Positions 1 through 7,703 are shown, counted from the first letter of the stretch. The stretch: 23,470 nt of DNA from Syntrophaceae bacterium PtaB.Bin038 (GCA_002067855.1 MVQS01000342.1:1-23470); one strand, 5' to 3'. Numbers and translations: made by a program. Notes: a model not told the origin generated them from the letters alone.

Positions 1-127
1 CGCCCGCCTCGTTCGCGGCTGGAGGGGCAAGCGCGTCGCAATCATGGCCATCGCAGGCTTTGCGTCGGTGCTCTTCACCTACCTCGGGGTGAACTACCTC
101 GACAGCCTGCACAGCTACCTCCTGTGA
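1..127 (+). CDS. Cytochrome c assembly protein, CcsB/ResC-CcsA type (3' end only)
   Basis: This is the last 41 codons of a gene entering from the left edge, read from base 2 and ending at the TGA at 125-127. The residues include GWRGKR, a hydrophobic stretch, then FTYLGVNYLDSLHSYLL. That is the typical C-terminus of the CcsA/ResC family: the last transmembrane helix followed by a G-V-N...LHSY tail. The family works in system II cytochrome c maturation, handling haem for attachment to apocytochromes outside the membrane. The tryptophan-rich haem motif lies outside the window, so the assignment rests on the C-terminal signature alone. The next gene starts 44 bases downstream on the same strand and could be co-transcribed. 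Confidence 0.75.
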   Translation, partial: ARLVRGWRGKRVAIMAIAGFASVLFTYLGVNYLDSLHSYLL

Positions 128-171
128 CGGGGAGCCCGGGCAAAGACAGTGACCAAGAAACGGAGGAAACC

Positions 172-621
172 ATGCTGCACCTGAATCGAATCGCCATCAC
201 GCTGATCGTTTTCGGGGCCCTGCTGGGCACTGCCGCCGGGGCATCGGCCCAGGGTGCTGCCCCGAAGCCCGACCTGGTGGTCGACAGGATTTATCTGAAC
301 CAGGCGGGCAACATCGCCGTGGACATCCGCAACGCGGGACCGGGGACCCTGCCTGACACCGCCTACCGGTCCACGGAGTCCTTCGCGGCCTGTTTCGTGA
401 TCATGATCGGCGTGCAGTTCGTGGACTACGCGACCCTGTGGTCCGCGGACCCGGACCGAGTCCTGCGCAACCCCGGCGGGACCGTGACGTACACGAGCCC
501 CATCCGGATCACGGAGCCCACGGCCGTCCGGGTCTGGCTGGACATCACGGAGCAGATCGAGGAGGCCGACGAGGGCAACAACATCAAGCAGGTCCTCCTG
601 AAGCCCGAGCCGGCGAAGTGA
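172..621 (+). CDS. Small secreted CARDB-like (Ig-fold) protein
   Basis: This encodes a 149-residue protein. I chose ATG 172 because it follows GGAGGA (163-168) at short spacing and begins a clear signal peptide: a short basic start, a hydrophobic core LIVFGALLGTAAG, then an ASAQ-type cleavage site near residue 26. The upstream in-frame ATG at 124 would put a charged, non-signal segment in front. The mature part begins KPDLVVDRIYLNQAGNIAVD, then a glycine/proline-rich turn (NAGPGTLP), and ends with EEADEGNN. This is the layout of a single CARDB domain (cell-adhesion-related, seven-stranded Ig-like fold), which typically carries DLV near the start and D-E-x-N-N near the end. No enzyme motif is visible. 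An extracytoplasmic binding or structural role is inferred. Confidence 0.7.
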   Translation: MLHLNRIAITLIVFGALLGTAAGASAQGAAPKPDLVVDRIYLNQAGNIAVDIRNAGPGTLPDTAYRSTESFAACFVIMIGVQFVDYATLWSADPDRVLRNPGGTVTYTSPIRITEPTAVRVWLDITEQIEEADEGNNIKQVLLKPEPAK

Positions 622-670
622 CCCCGGAGGCCCTGACCGGCAGGCTGTTGACCGGGGGCGCATCCCGCGC

Positions 671-710
671 AAAGAGAAGATGAGAGGGCAAGAGGGTGAG
701 AAGGTTGGAA
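671..710. repeat. Purine-rich short-period repeat stretch (weak)
   Basis: This purine-only-like stretch contains GAGGGCA, AGAGGGT and GAGAAGG in succession at 684-704. It resembles the period-7 arrays elsewhere in the window but is shorter and keeps its register poorly. It fills the gap between the CARDB-like gene and the phzF-like gene, and it explains why the reading frame of the latter is spuriously open upstream to an ATG at 680. Confidence 0.4.
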
Positions 711-760
711 ATGCCGGAAGCCGACCACGTCCCGTCGAGGGGCGGAAAGGGTTGCGAGCG

Positions 761-1558
761 ATGAACCAGCGAATCCATGTCGTCGACGCCTTCACGAACC
801 GGGCCTTTGCGGGAAACCCCGCCGCCGTCTGCGTGCTCAGCGGGCCGCGCGATGACGGCTGGAGGCAGAACGTGGCCCGGGAGATGAACCTCTCGGAGAC
901 CGCCTTCCTGGAGAGGCGGGACGACGGAAGCTACACCCTGCGCTGGTTCACCCCTGCCGTCGAGGTCGAACTCTGCGGACACGCAACCCTCGCGAGCGCT
1001 CACATCCTCTGGGAGACGGGGGCTGCGGCGCCGGGCGATCCCGTGCGGTTCCACACCCGCAGCGGGACCCTGTCTGCGATGCGGGAGGGCGACTGGATCG
1101 AGATGGACTTCCCCGCCGAGCCGGAACGGACGGCCGTTGCCCCGCCGGAACTCGTCGAGGCCCTCGGCGTGAAGCCCCTGTACTCGGGGCGCAACCGTTT
1201 CGACCGCCTCGTCGAGGTGGCCGACGAACAGATCGTACGGGAACTCGTTCCCGACATGACCCTCCTGAAAAAAGTCGACATGCGTGGGGTCATCGTCACG
1301 AGCCGCAGCCGCTCGGCGGGCTTCGATTTCGTTTCCCGTTTCTTCGCCCCCGCCGTGGGCGTCGACGAGGACCCGGTGACGGGGTCGGCCCACTGCTGCC
1401 TGGGACCTTACTGGGGGGCGAAGCTCGGCAAGACGTCCCTGAAGGCCCAGCAGGTGTCGGCGCGGGGCGGAATCCTGCGCGTCGGACTGAAGGGCGACCG
1501 CGTCCTGATCGGCGGACAGGCGGTCACCGTACTCCGTGCTGATCTGCTGTCGGGATAA
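761..1558 (+). CDS. PhzF family protein (epimerase/isomerase fold)
   Basis: This encodes a 265-residue protein of the PhzF family, which has two diaminopimelate-epimerase-like halves. ATG 761 is chosen because the family start (IHVVDAFTNRAFAGNPAAV) begins there and GGAAAGG precedes it. The ORF is open to an ATG at 680, but that extension is repeat-derived. Family residues visible are the catalytic glutamate in SETAF (E46, matching E45 of PhzF), GHAT (H74) of the first half, and DEDPVTGSAHC in the second half. PhzF itself isomerises dihydro-hydroxyanthranilate in phenazine synthesis. Most family members have unknown substrates, and no other phenazine gene is present here, so a phenazine role is not supported. 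The length matches the family norm of about 260-300 residues. Confidence 0.9.
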   Translation: MNQRIHVVDAFTNRAFAGNPAAVCVLSGPRDDGWRQNVAREMNLSETAFLERRDDGSYTLRWFTPAVEVELCGHATLASAHILWETGAAAPGDPVRFHTRSGTLSAMREGDWIEMDFPAEPERTAVAPPELVEALGVKPLYSGRNRFDRLVEVADEQIVRELVPDMTLLKKVDMRGVIVTSRSRSAGFDFVSRFFAPAVGVDEDPVTGSAHCCLGPYWGAKLGKTSLKAQQVSARGGILRVGLKGDRVLIGGQAVTVLRADLLSG

Positions 1559-1595
1559 CTGTGGACAACCGGCCGTCCTGACGCTTCCCCGTCAT

Positions 1596-1678
1596 GAAGA
1601 GCGGAAGATAGGAAGTTACGAAGAGCGGACAGAGCAGGGGAATGGATCTTATTCCGCTCTTCTGCTCTACTTAACTTC
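1596..1678. repeat. Period-8 repeat array with inverted arm (GAAGAGCG type)
   Basis: GAAG recurs at 1596, 1604, 1612 and 1620, exactly every 8 bases (units such as GAAGAGCG, GAAGATAG, GAAGTTAC). After a short centre around 1644-1650 the complementary strand pattern follows: CTTC at 1659, CTAC at 1667 and CTTC at 1675, again every 8 bases. GGAAT (1639-1643) and ATTCC (1651-1655) close a 7-base loop, so transcripts could fold back. The 12-mer GAAGAGCGGAAG at 1596-1607 recurs exactly in two other arrays of the window. The array lies between two tandem genes. Whether it terminates transcription or is a passive element is unknown. Confidence 0.7.
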
Positions 1679-1730
1679 GCGGGGCATCCGCACGGGACAG
1701 GCAAAAGCGGGAAAAGGAGGCGTTGATGGG

Positions 1731-2498
1731 GTGACCGAAGGGAAAAGGCCCTCCCTCTTCATAGGGACGTCGGGCTTCTCCTATCCCTCCTGGCGGGGTT
1801 CGTTCTACCCGGCCAAGATGCCCGCGCGGGAATTCCTGGCTTATTACAGCTCGCGGTTCCGGAGCCTTGAAATCAACAGCACCTTCTACCGCCTCCCTCT
1901 CGAGTCGACCCTGGCCCGGTGGCGCGACCTGACCCCCGAAGGGTTCGTTTTTGCCGTCAAGGCGAGCCGCTACATCACCCACATCAAGAGGCTCGGGGAG
2001 CCCGAAAACACGGTCGGCCCCTTCCTGGATCGCGTCCGCTCCCTGGGGGCGAAGCTCGGCCCGGTCCTCCTTCAGCTCCCCGCAAAATTCTCTTTCAACG
2101 GGAAGGTGTTAGCCTCATTCTGTGAGGCATTGGACAAGGGGTTCCGCTACGTCTTCGAGTTCCGCGATCCCGGCTGGTTTCGACAAGAGACCTGTGCTAT
2201 TTTGAAACGGTACGGGGCGGCATTCTGCATCTACGACTTCGCGGGGCTCCGCTCTCCCGACGCGGTGACGGCCGGCTTCGTCTACATCCGTCTCCATGGC
2301 CCGCTCCGTGAACCGTACCGCGGCGCATATGCCGATGCATTCCTCGAGGAGCGCGCGGCGGCGATCCGGGGATGGCTCGATGAGGGCAGGGCCGTCTACG
2401 TCTTTTTCGACAACACGATGCAGGGCGATGCGGCACGCGATGCCCTGAAACTCTCACGCCTGCTGGCCGGAGAGAGGAACCCCGAGAATTACAGGTAA
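1731..2498 (+). CDS. DUF72 (YecE-like) TIM-barrel protein
   Basis: This encodes a 255-residue DUF72 protein. The GTG at 1731 is preferred because AGGAGG (1715-1720) lies 10 bases upstream and the family N-terminus (FIGTSGFSYPSWRGSFYP) follows directly. The frame is open further upstream, but that part overlaps phzF and the repeat array and looks non-coding. Typical family segments are SLEINSTFYRLP, PEGFVFAVKASRYITH, GPVLLQLPAKF, FEFRDPGWF, VYIRLHGP and the C-terminal VYVFFDNTMQG. The family has a TIM-barrel structure with a conserved pocket, but its reaction is not established. The gene runs directly into malQ with only 3 bases between stop and start, so the two are almost certainly co-transcribed and perhaps translationally coupled. 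Confidence 0.9.
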   Translation: MTEGKRPSLFIGTSGFSYPSWRGSFYPAKMPAREFLAYYSSRFRSLEINSTFYRLPLESTLARWRDLTPEGFVFAVKASRYITHIKRLGEPENTVGPFLDRVRSLGAKLGPVLLQLPAKFSFNGKVLASFCEALDKGFRYVFEFRDPGWFRQETCAILKRYGAAFCIYDFAGLRSPDAVTAGFVYIRLHGPLREPYRGAYADAFLEERAAAIRGWLDEGRAVYVFFDNTMQGDAARDALKLSRLLAGERNPENYR

Positions 2499-2501
2499 GG
2501 A

Positions 2502-4007
2502 ATGGGGAACACCAGGCGAAGCGGGATCCTCCTGCACGTGACCTCCTTGCCGACGCCCTACGGCATCGGCGACCTCGGGCCCGGGGCCTACCGGTTTGCC
2601 GATTTTCTGCACCGCGCCGGCCAGCAGCTCTGGCAGATGCTCCCCCTGTCCCCGACGGACCTGCTCACGGGCTGCTCGCCCTACAGCGGCTCGTCCGCCT
2701 TTGCCGGAAACCCATGGCTCGTGAGCCCGGAGAAACTCGTCGAGGACGGGTTGCTGACAAGGCAGGACTTCACCCGCGTGCCCCGCTTCCCGGCGGGCCG
2801 CGTCGATTACCGGCGTGCCGCCGCCTTCAAGGAGAGTCTGCTTTCGGAGGCGTGGAGGCGTTTTTCCGCCTGCTCGGGAGGCCTGCGATACGACTACGAG
2901 CACTTCTGCCGGGCCGAGGGGCGCTGGCTCGACGAGTACGCCACGTTCAGGGCTCTCAAGACGATCTTCGGCAGGACACCCTGGAACCGCTGGGCGGAGG
3001 GGTTCCGAACACGCAGGATGAGGGTCCTGGCGCCGCACGTCCGGGAAATCGCACCCCTGGTCGAAGAGGAGAAATTCAGGCAGTTCGTCTTCTTCAGGCA
3101 GTGGGCCGCCCTGCGGGCCTATTGCAGGGGCCGCGGCATACGGGTCATGGGGGACCTGCCCTGCTATGTCCGGCACGACAGCGCCGACGTGTGGGGGAAC
3201 CCCGCCCTGTTCAAGCTGGATCCCGACGGCCGTCCCGCCTTTGTGGCCGGCGTCCCGCCGGACTACTTCAGCCGCACGGGGCAGCTGTGGGGAAACCCCG
3301 TCTACGACTGGGACGCCCACCGCAGGAGCCGGTTTGCCTGGTGGGTCGGGCGGGTCCGACACAACCTCAAGCTCTTCGACCTCCTCCGGATCGATCACTG
3401 CCGCGGGCTCATCTCCTACTGGGAGGTGCCAGCCGGCAGCCGGACCGCCGCGCGCGGGCAATGGGTGCCGGTGCCGGCGCAGGGGCTGTTCCGCGCCGTC
3501 ATGCGCGAAGCCCCGCGGGGCACCCTGGTGGCCGAGGATCTGGGGACCATCCCCCCGGACGTGCGCGAGGCCCTGGACCGGCTCGGGTTGCCCGGGATGC
3601 GCGTCCTCCTCTTCGCCTTCGGCTCCGAATCAGGGTCGGAGCATCACGCACCGCACCGCCACGTCGAGAAGGATTTCGTCTACACGGGCACCCACGACAA
3701 CAACACCGCACGCGGCTGGTTCGAGACGGAGGCGAGAAAAGAGGAGAAAGAGAGATTCTTTGCCTACCTGGGCCGCAGGGTCCCCGCGGCCCGCGTCCAC
3801 GAGGAGATGATCCGCCTGGCGATGATGTCCGTGGCGTCGACGGCGATCATCCCCATGCAGGACGTGCTGGGCCTGGGCGAGGAGGCCCGGACAAACAGGC
3901 CCGCGGGAAAGGGCGGCTGGTGGCGCTGGCGCATGCCCCCCGGGGTGCCGGACCGGCGCCTGGAGCGATGGCTCAGGGAACTCACGGAAACATACGGCAG
4001 GGTATGA
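2502..4007 (+). CDS. malQ: 4-alpha-glucanotransferase (amylomaltase, GH77)
   Basis: This encodes a 501-residue cytoplasmic amylomaltase, full length for the bacterial type of about 500 residues. It transfers alpha-1,4-glucan segments between maltodextrins, releasing glucose. The N-terminus RRSGILLHVTSLP..YGIGDLG and the acceptor-site region SPYSGSSAFAGNP are diagnostic. The catalytic residues are all present: nucleophile D298 in RIDHCRG, acid/base E345 in VAEDLG, and transition-state aspartate D399 in GTHDNN. The C-terminus has the IIPMQDVLGLG loop. AGGTAAGGA just before ATG 2502 is the ribosome binding site, overlapping the end of the DUF72 gene. The stop TGA at 4005-4007 is followed at once by a period-7 repeat array. 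With the GH13 enzyme at 10607-12085 it suggests glycogen or maltodextrin turnover. Confidence 0.96.
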   Translation: MGNTRRSGILLHVTSLPTPYGIGDLGPGAYRFADFLHRAGQQLWQMLPLSPTDLLTGCSPYSGSSAFAGNPWLVSPEKLVEDGLLTRQDFTRVPRFPAGRVDYRRAAAFKESLLSEAWRRFSACSGGLRYDYEHFCRAEGRWLDEYATFRALKTIFGRTPWNRWAEGFRTRRMRVLAPHVREIAPLVEEEKFRQFVFFRQWAALRAYCRGRGIRVMGDLPCYVRHDSADVWGNPALFKLDPDGRPAFVAGVPPDYFSRTGQLWGNPVYDWDAHRRSRFAWWVGRVRHNLKLFDLLRIDHCRGLISYWEVPAGSRTAARGQWVPVPAQGLFRAVMREAPRGTLVAEDLGTIPPDVREALDRLGLPGMRVLLFAFGSESGSEHHAPHRHVEKDFVYTGTHDNNTARGWFETEARKEEKERFFAYLGRRVPAARVHEEMIRLAMMSVASTAIIPMQDVLGLGEEARTNRPAGKGGWWRWRMPPGVPDRRLERWLRELTETYGRV

Positions 4008-4010
4008 GAC

Positions 4011-4087
4011 AGGGGTCAGGGACCGGGGTTCAGGGGGCAGGAACAAGGGGTGGAGCAGCAAGCAGCAAGGGTCGAGGAGCAAGGATT
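4011..4087. repeat. Period-7 repeat array (11 heptads)
   Basis: Eleven consecutive 7-base units keep perfect register from 4011 to 4087. The first units are AGGGGTC and AGGGACC, later ones AAGCAGC (4060-4066) and AAGGGTC (4067-4073). The array begins 3 bases after the malQ stop codon. Unlike the array at 10536 it shows no clear inverted arm. Because 7 is not a multiple of 3 the unit imposes no protein repeat, and no gene is seen in it. Confidence 0.75.
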
Positions 4088-4114
4088 TGTTGTGGAAGAG
4101 GATTTTACCGTGTT

Positions 4115-4136
4115 GCTCGAGGTTTGGCGCTCGAGC
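4115..4136. other. Inverted repeat (7-bp stem, 8-base loop)
   Basis: GCTCGAG at 4115-4121 is mirrored by CTCGAGC at 4130-4136. It lies in the gap between malQ and the membrane protease gene, downstream of the period-7 array. There is no T-run, so it is not a standard intrinsic terminator. It could be a protein-binding site or an RNA hairpin in the protease leader. Confidence 0.35.
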
Positions 4137-4213
4137 CTGCACAGCCGTTTTCGCCGTCGCTGACCCTGTGGCCGGCGATAGATAGAAGGCAAGGGCTGTC
4201 GTAAAGGCATCGT

Positions 4214-5347
4214 ATGTTCGGCAACCGGGTGACGCTCTTCAAGCTGCTGGGTTTCGAGGTCAGGCTCGATTCGAGCTGGATCGTCCTGGCCGTGCTCATC
4301 ACCTGGTCGCTTGCCAAGGGGATTTTCCCCGCCTACTACGAGGGCATGCCGGCGGCGAATTACTGGGCCATGGGGGTCGCCGGAGCCGTGGGGCTCTTCC
4401 TTTCCATCATCCTCCACGAGCTGAGCCACTCGCTCGTGGCCCGGCGGTTCGGCATCCCCATGAGAGGGATCACCCTGTTCATCTTCGGGGGAGTGGCCGA
4501 GATGAGCGAGGAGCCCCCCAGCGCGAAGGCGGAGTTCCTGACGGCCGTCATCGGGCCCGTCTCCAGCCTGCTCACCGCGGCGGCCTTCTACGGGCTCCTC
4601 CGGGCGGGGGAGTCGGCCGGATGGCCCCCGGCGGTCAACGGCGTTCTCTTCTACCTCGTCTGGGTGAATGTCATCCTGGCCCTGTTCAACCTCCTGCCCG
4701 CCTTTCCCCTGGACGGGGGCCGGGTGTTCCGCTCCGCCCTGTGGCTGTGGAAGAAGGACCTGCGCTGGGCCACGATGATCTCCTCCCGGGTCGGTTCGGC
4801 CTTCGGCATCGTGTTCATCGCGCTGGGGCTCTGGGAGATCATCGAGGGCAATTTCATCGGGGGCCTCTGGCAGGCGATGATCGGCCTGTTCCTGCGCGGC
4901 GCCGCCCGGTCGTCGTACCGGCAGGTGCTGACGCGGGACGTCCTCGCGGGTCTCAGGGTGAGCCGCTTCATGACCCCCGATCCCGTCGTCATCCCGCCGG
5001 ACATCACTCTGCAGGCTTTCGTGGAGGAGTACCTCTACAGGACGCATCACCAGATCTACCCCGTTGTGCGGGCCGGGGAGCTGGCCGGATGCCTTACGGT
5101 GCGGTCGCTCAGGGATGTGCCCCGGGCCGACTGGCCCCGCCGTACCGTGGGGGAGGTGGCCGCGCGTTGCGACGCGGCAACCGTCATCGGGCCCGACACG
5201 GACGCCCTGGCAACGCTTGCCTTGATGAACGAGACGGGCAACAGCCGTCTCCTGGTCGTCGAGAACGGCCGCCTCGCGGGGATCGTCACGCTGAAAGACC
5301 TGATGGAGGTGCTGGCCCTGCGGATGGAGATGGAGGGGGAGAAATAG
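4214..5347 (+). CDS. Site-2 protease family (M50) membrane metalloprotease with CBS domains
   Basis: This encodes a 377-residue polytopic membrane protein of the Rip/S2P class. The N-terminal half has hydrophobic helices around residues 21-35, 51-68, 107-130 and 141-160. Zinc ligands are seen in LHELSHSLVA (H68, E69, H72) and in PAFPLDGGRV (D167). From about residue 250 to the end there are two CBS-type motifs, the first starting RFMTPDPVVIPPD and the second ending RLLVVENGRLAGIVTLKDL. CBS pairs usually bind adenosine nucleotides, so proteolysis inside the membrane may respond to energy state. The substrate is unknown; anti-sigma factors are typical for the family but none is encoded nearby. 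AAAGG precedes ATG 4214. It converges with the radical SAM gene, leaving only 3 bases between the stops. Confidence 0.92.
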   Translation: MFGNRVTLFKLLGFEVRLDSSWIVLAVLITWSLAKGIFPAYYEGMPAANYWAMGVAGAVGLFLSIILHELSHSLVARRFGIPMRGITLFIFGGVAEMSEEPPSAKAEFLTAVIGPVSSLLTAAAFYGLLRAGESAGWPPAVNGVLFYLVWVNVILALFNLLPAFPLDGGRVFRSALWLWKKDLRWATMISSRVGSAFGIVFIALGLWEIIEGNFIGGLWQAMIGLFLRGAARSSYRQVLTRDVLAGLRVSRFMTPDPVVIPPDITLQAFVEEYLYRTHHQIYPVVRAGELAGCLTVRSLRDVPRADWPRRTVGEVAARCDAATVIGPDTDALATLALMNETGNSRLLVVENGRLAGIVTLKDLMEVLALRMEMEGEK

Positions 5348-5350
5348 GGG

Positions 5351-6292
5351 TCAGGGGCTTACGAAGGCCTTCCAGCCGGCCAGGATGGAGCCGGGCGCCA
5401 GATCGAAGGCCCCCGACAGCTCTGCGACGGGCGTGAACCCGCAGTCGCCGCAGCGAACTGCGCCGCGGCTGCGGACATAGCAACCCTGGGTGATCGACCC
5501 GTCGGGGTCCACGTTGACGAGCAGCCTGTCATGGCACGTCCAGCTGTTTGCAACCATGTTCTCGAGGGCCCTCCGCGAGTTGAGGATCGGGTGGCCGCGG
5601 TCCTTGAGACGAATGGCCAGGCCGATCGCCTCACGCCTCTCGGACGTCGACAGCGCGAGGGCTTCCTCTCCCTGGCCGTAAGGGTAGAAGAGCTGCAGCG
5701 TCACGCCCCGCACCGCGGGTCTGTGCTTCAGCACATCCAGCAGTCCCTCCAGGTCCCTCCAGTTTTCCCGGTTCAACGTGAAATGCACAAGCAGCTTGCC
5801 CCGCGGGGGCGTCCGGAGATTCTCCCAGACCCGGTCGAAGGAATGACTCCGCAGCCGGTCGTGCGTGGGCTTCGTGCCGTCGAGGCTCACCCACAGGACA
5901 TCGACGGGCACGTCGAGGGGCAGGGTGCCGTTCGTCGTGGCCGCCGTGCAGAGAAAACGGCCTCGCGCGTACCGCGCCAGGTCCCTGAAGCGGTGCGTGC
6001 CGTCACTCCACATCAGGGGTTCCCCCCCCTCGAAGACGACGATGCGGCACCCGGCGCGATGCAGCTCGTCGAGGGCGGCGGTGGCGGATTCCCAGCCGAT
6101 GGAGGCCCTGTCCGCATCGACGCGGCGGTGGTAGGGGCAGGGCGCGCATTTCAGGTTGCAGCGGTAGCTGAGCTTGAAGCTGGCCAATAGCGGCAGGTCC
6201 CGGCCGAGGATCTTCCTGCGGAAGTAAAAACCGGCCAGACCCCTGACCCTTTCCAGGGAGGTGCGGATGGGGATGATGGGATTGTCGCTCAT
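5351..6292 (-). CDS. Radical SAM protein with C-terminal cysteine cluster
   Basis: This encodes a 313-residue radical SAM protein. The CxxxCxxC motif for the SAM-binding [4Fe-4S] cluster is at C45, C49 and C52 (SYRCNLKCAPCP). It is followed by a glycine-rich FEGGEPLMW segment matching the GGEP motif and by VLWVSLDGTKPTHDRLR. Near the C-terminus there are more cysteines: SWTCHDRLL, TQGCYVRS and RCGDCG. This suggests a SPASM or twitch-like auxiliary cluster, though the spacing is not canonical. The substrate cannot be told from sequence. It resembles SPASM-class proteins that modify peptides or lipids, but no precursor peptide or lipid gene is adjacent. The gene is divergent from the superoxide dismutase gene and has its own promoter candidate at 6378-6406. 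Confidence 0.88.
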   Translation of the reverse strand: MSDNPIIPIRTSLERVRGLAGFYFRRKILGRDLPLLASFKLSYRCNLKCAPCPYHRRVDADRASIGWESATAALDELHRAGCRIVVFEGGEPLMWSDGTHRFRDLARYARGRFLCTAATTNGTLPLDVPVDVLWVSLDGTKPTHDRLRSHSFDRVWENLRTPPRGKLLVHFTLNRENWRDLEGLLDVLKHRPAVRGVTLQLFYPYGQGEEALALSTSERREAIGLAIRLKDRGHPILNSRRALENMVANSWTCHDRLLVNVDPDGSITQGCYVRSRGAVRCGDCGFTPVAELSGAFDLAPGSILAGWKAFVSP

Positions 6293-6377
6293 GGGCGTTC
6301 TGCTGCGGACACCGGCAAACGTAGAGGGGTTGCATGGAACCCGTCACGGGGACCGCAGGCGACCTCGATCCCGGGCG

Positions 6378-6406
6378 ACTATAGCGAAACTTCGGTGAAG
6401 CTGCAA
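6378..6406 (-). promoter_or_regulatory. Sigma-70-like promoter for the radical SAM gene
   Basis: On the minus strand TTGCAG (6406 to 6401) and TATAGT (6383 to 6378) are separated by exactly 17 bases. The -10 box matches five of six consensus positions; the -35 box is weaker. Transcription would start near 6371, leaving a leader of about 80 bases before the start at 6292. Confidence 0.55.
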
Positions 6407-6514
6407 ATCTTTTCCGCGCCCGGCCTGTTCTTTCCCGTCCGATTTTGTTAGCATGGCACGGTGGACGGAGACGAGGCGCACCGGCGCACGAACGAACCGA
6501 GCAGGAGGATCGAC

Positions 6515-7246
6515 ATGGAAGAGCGGGTCATCGCAAGCGGCCTCACGAGGCGCGAATTCATGAGGGCGTCCCTGGCGGGGTGCACCCTGCTGGCCCTCAC
6601 CCCGGCCGTGATCCCCGCGGCGGCATCCGACCGGGCGAAGGGGCCCTTCGAACTGCCTCCGCTGCCCTACGCGCAGGATGCCCTGGCCCCGGTCATCTCG
6701 GCCGGGACGATCGGATTCCACTACGGAAAGCACCACCGGGGCTACCTCGACAACCTCAACGGGCTCGTGAGGGGGACACCCTATGAGACGATGAGCCTCG
6801 AGGCTGTCATCCGCGCCTCGGCCTCGAGGCCGGGGGAGGCGGCCGTGTTCAACAACGCGGCCCAGGTGTGGAACCACACCTTCTATTGGGACGGCATGAG
6901 GCCCGGGGGAGGCGGAAAGCCGCCCGGCGAGATCGGCAGGGCCGTGGAAAAGGCATTCGGCAGCTACGGGAATTTCCGGAAGGAATTTCTCGCGGCGGCC
7001 CTGGGGCAGTTCGGGAGCGGCTGGGCGTGGCTCGTCTCGGACGGGAGGTCCCTCAAGGTCGTCAGGACGCCGAATGCCGAGAACCCGATGACCCAGGGTC
7101 TGCGGCCGTTGCTGACGGTCGACGTCTGGGAGCATGCGTACTACCTCGACTACCAGAACCGCAGGAAGGATTTCGTGGAGGCCTCCCTCGACAGGCTGGT
7201 GAACTGGGCGTTCGTCGAGCGCAACCTCGGGAAGGCCGGCGGCTGA
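6515..7246 (+). CDS. sodB: Tat-exported superoxide dismutase, iron type
   Basis: This encodes a 243-residue Fe/Mn-family superoxide dismutase. ATG 6515 follows AGGAGG (6503-6508) and opens a twin-arginine signal, TRREFM at residues 11-16, with a hydrophobic stretch to about residue 37 and an AAA cleavage region. The mature enzyme starts near FELPPLPYAQDALAP. Metal ligands are H69 (GFHYGKHH), H121 (NHTFYW), D203 and H207 (DVWEHAYY). Q117 four residues before the second histidine, and FGSGW at 166-170, are features of iron-type rather than manganese-type enzymes. Tat export of a folded, metal-loaded enzyme fits a periplasmic or cell-surface defence against superoxide in an anaerobe. The upstream -10-like TAGCAT at 6449-6454 is a weak promoter candidate without a good -35 box. 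Confidence 0.93.
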   Translation: MEERVIASGLTRREFMRASLAGCTLLALTPAVIPAAASDRAKGPFELPPLPYAQDALAPVISAGTIGFHYGKHHRGYLDNLNGLVRGTPYETMSLEAVIRASASRPGEAAVFNNAAQVWNHTFYWDGMRPGGGGKPPGEIGRAVEKAFGSYGNFRKEFLAAALGQFGSGWAWLVSDGRSLKVVRTPNAENPMTQGLRPLLTVDVWEHAYYLDYQNRRKDFVEASLDRLVNWAFVERNLGKAGG

Positions 7247-7256
7247 GAGGCCGGCC
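7234..7256 (+). terminator. Possible hairpin after superoxide dismutase gene
   Basis: GGCCGGC (7234-7240) pairs with GCCGGCC (7250-7256) across a 9-base loop that contains the sod stop codon. No T-run follows, so intrinsic termination is doubtful. Confidence 0.3.
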
Positions 7257-7352
7257 GAAAGGGGTGGTGCCGCGATCGGAAATGTGTTACCGTCGCGCCG
7301 TGCCGGAGTCCGCACCGGCCGGGCGGAAACGAAGCCGGGAGGGTGAGCCGTC

Positions 7353-7703
7353 ATGGACCCGCAGTTGAGGGAAGAGCGGCCCTGGGGATATTTCAGCGTC
7401 CTGATGGAGGATGGGCAGCACAAGCTCAAACGGATCGTCGTCTATCCCGGCAAGCGGCTGAGCCTGCAGAGGCACCGGCAGCGGGACGAGCACTGGACGA
7501 TCGTGTCCGGGGAGGCGCGGATGACCGTCGACGGCAGGGAGTTCACCCTGCTCAGAGGGCAGTCCGTCGACATCCCCCGGGGTTCGTTCCACCGGGTCCT
7601 GAACCCGGGCAACGCGGACCTGGTCATCGTGGAGATCCAGACGGGGGAGACCTTCGATGAGAACGACATCGAGCGGGCCGAGGACGATTTCGGCCGCGCT
7701 TGA
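7353..7703 (+). CDS. Mannose-6-phosphate isomerase type II-like cupin (stand-alone)
   Basis: This encodes a 116-residue single-cupin protein equal to the C-terminal isomerase domain of bifunctional ManC/AlgA proteins. It starts with RPWGYFSVL, continues with HKLKRIVVYPGKRLSLQRHRQRDEHW (the cupin metal-binding histidines and glutamate), then the SGEARMTVDG turn and IPRGSFHRVLNPG, and ends VIVEIQTGE..DENDIERAEDDFGR. This pattern belongs to type II phosphomannose isomerases, which interconvert fructose-6-phosphate and mannose-6-phosphate. The guanylyltransferase half is encoded separately 34 bases downstream, so together the pair could supply GDP-mannose if a phosphomannomutase is encoded elsewhere. 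Whether the small protein is active alone or only in complex is not visible. Confidence 0.88.
   Translation: MDPQLREERPWGYFSVLMEDGQHKLKRIVVYPGKRLSLQRHRQRDEHWTIVSGEARMTVDGREFTLLRGQSVDIPRGSFHRVLNPGNADLVIVEIQTGETFDENDIERAEDDFGRA

Noticed and set aside
680..1558. PhzF as evidence for phenazine synthesis
   Set aside because: No phzA-E or phzG homologue is in the window, and the family is broad with mostly unknown substrates.
1536..1730. N-terminal extension of the DUF72 protein
   Set aside because: It overlaps the phzF end and the period-8 array, while GTG 1731 has AGGAGG and immediately precedes the conserved fold.
2714..4204. 496-codon plus-strand ORF overlapping malQ in another frame
   Set aside because: malQ has the complete GH77 motifs. 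The shadow frame is low-complexity and continues through the repeat array and gap.
6450..6475. TGGCAC near 6454 as a sigma-54 promoter for sod
   Set aside because: No TTGC follows at the required spacing.
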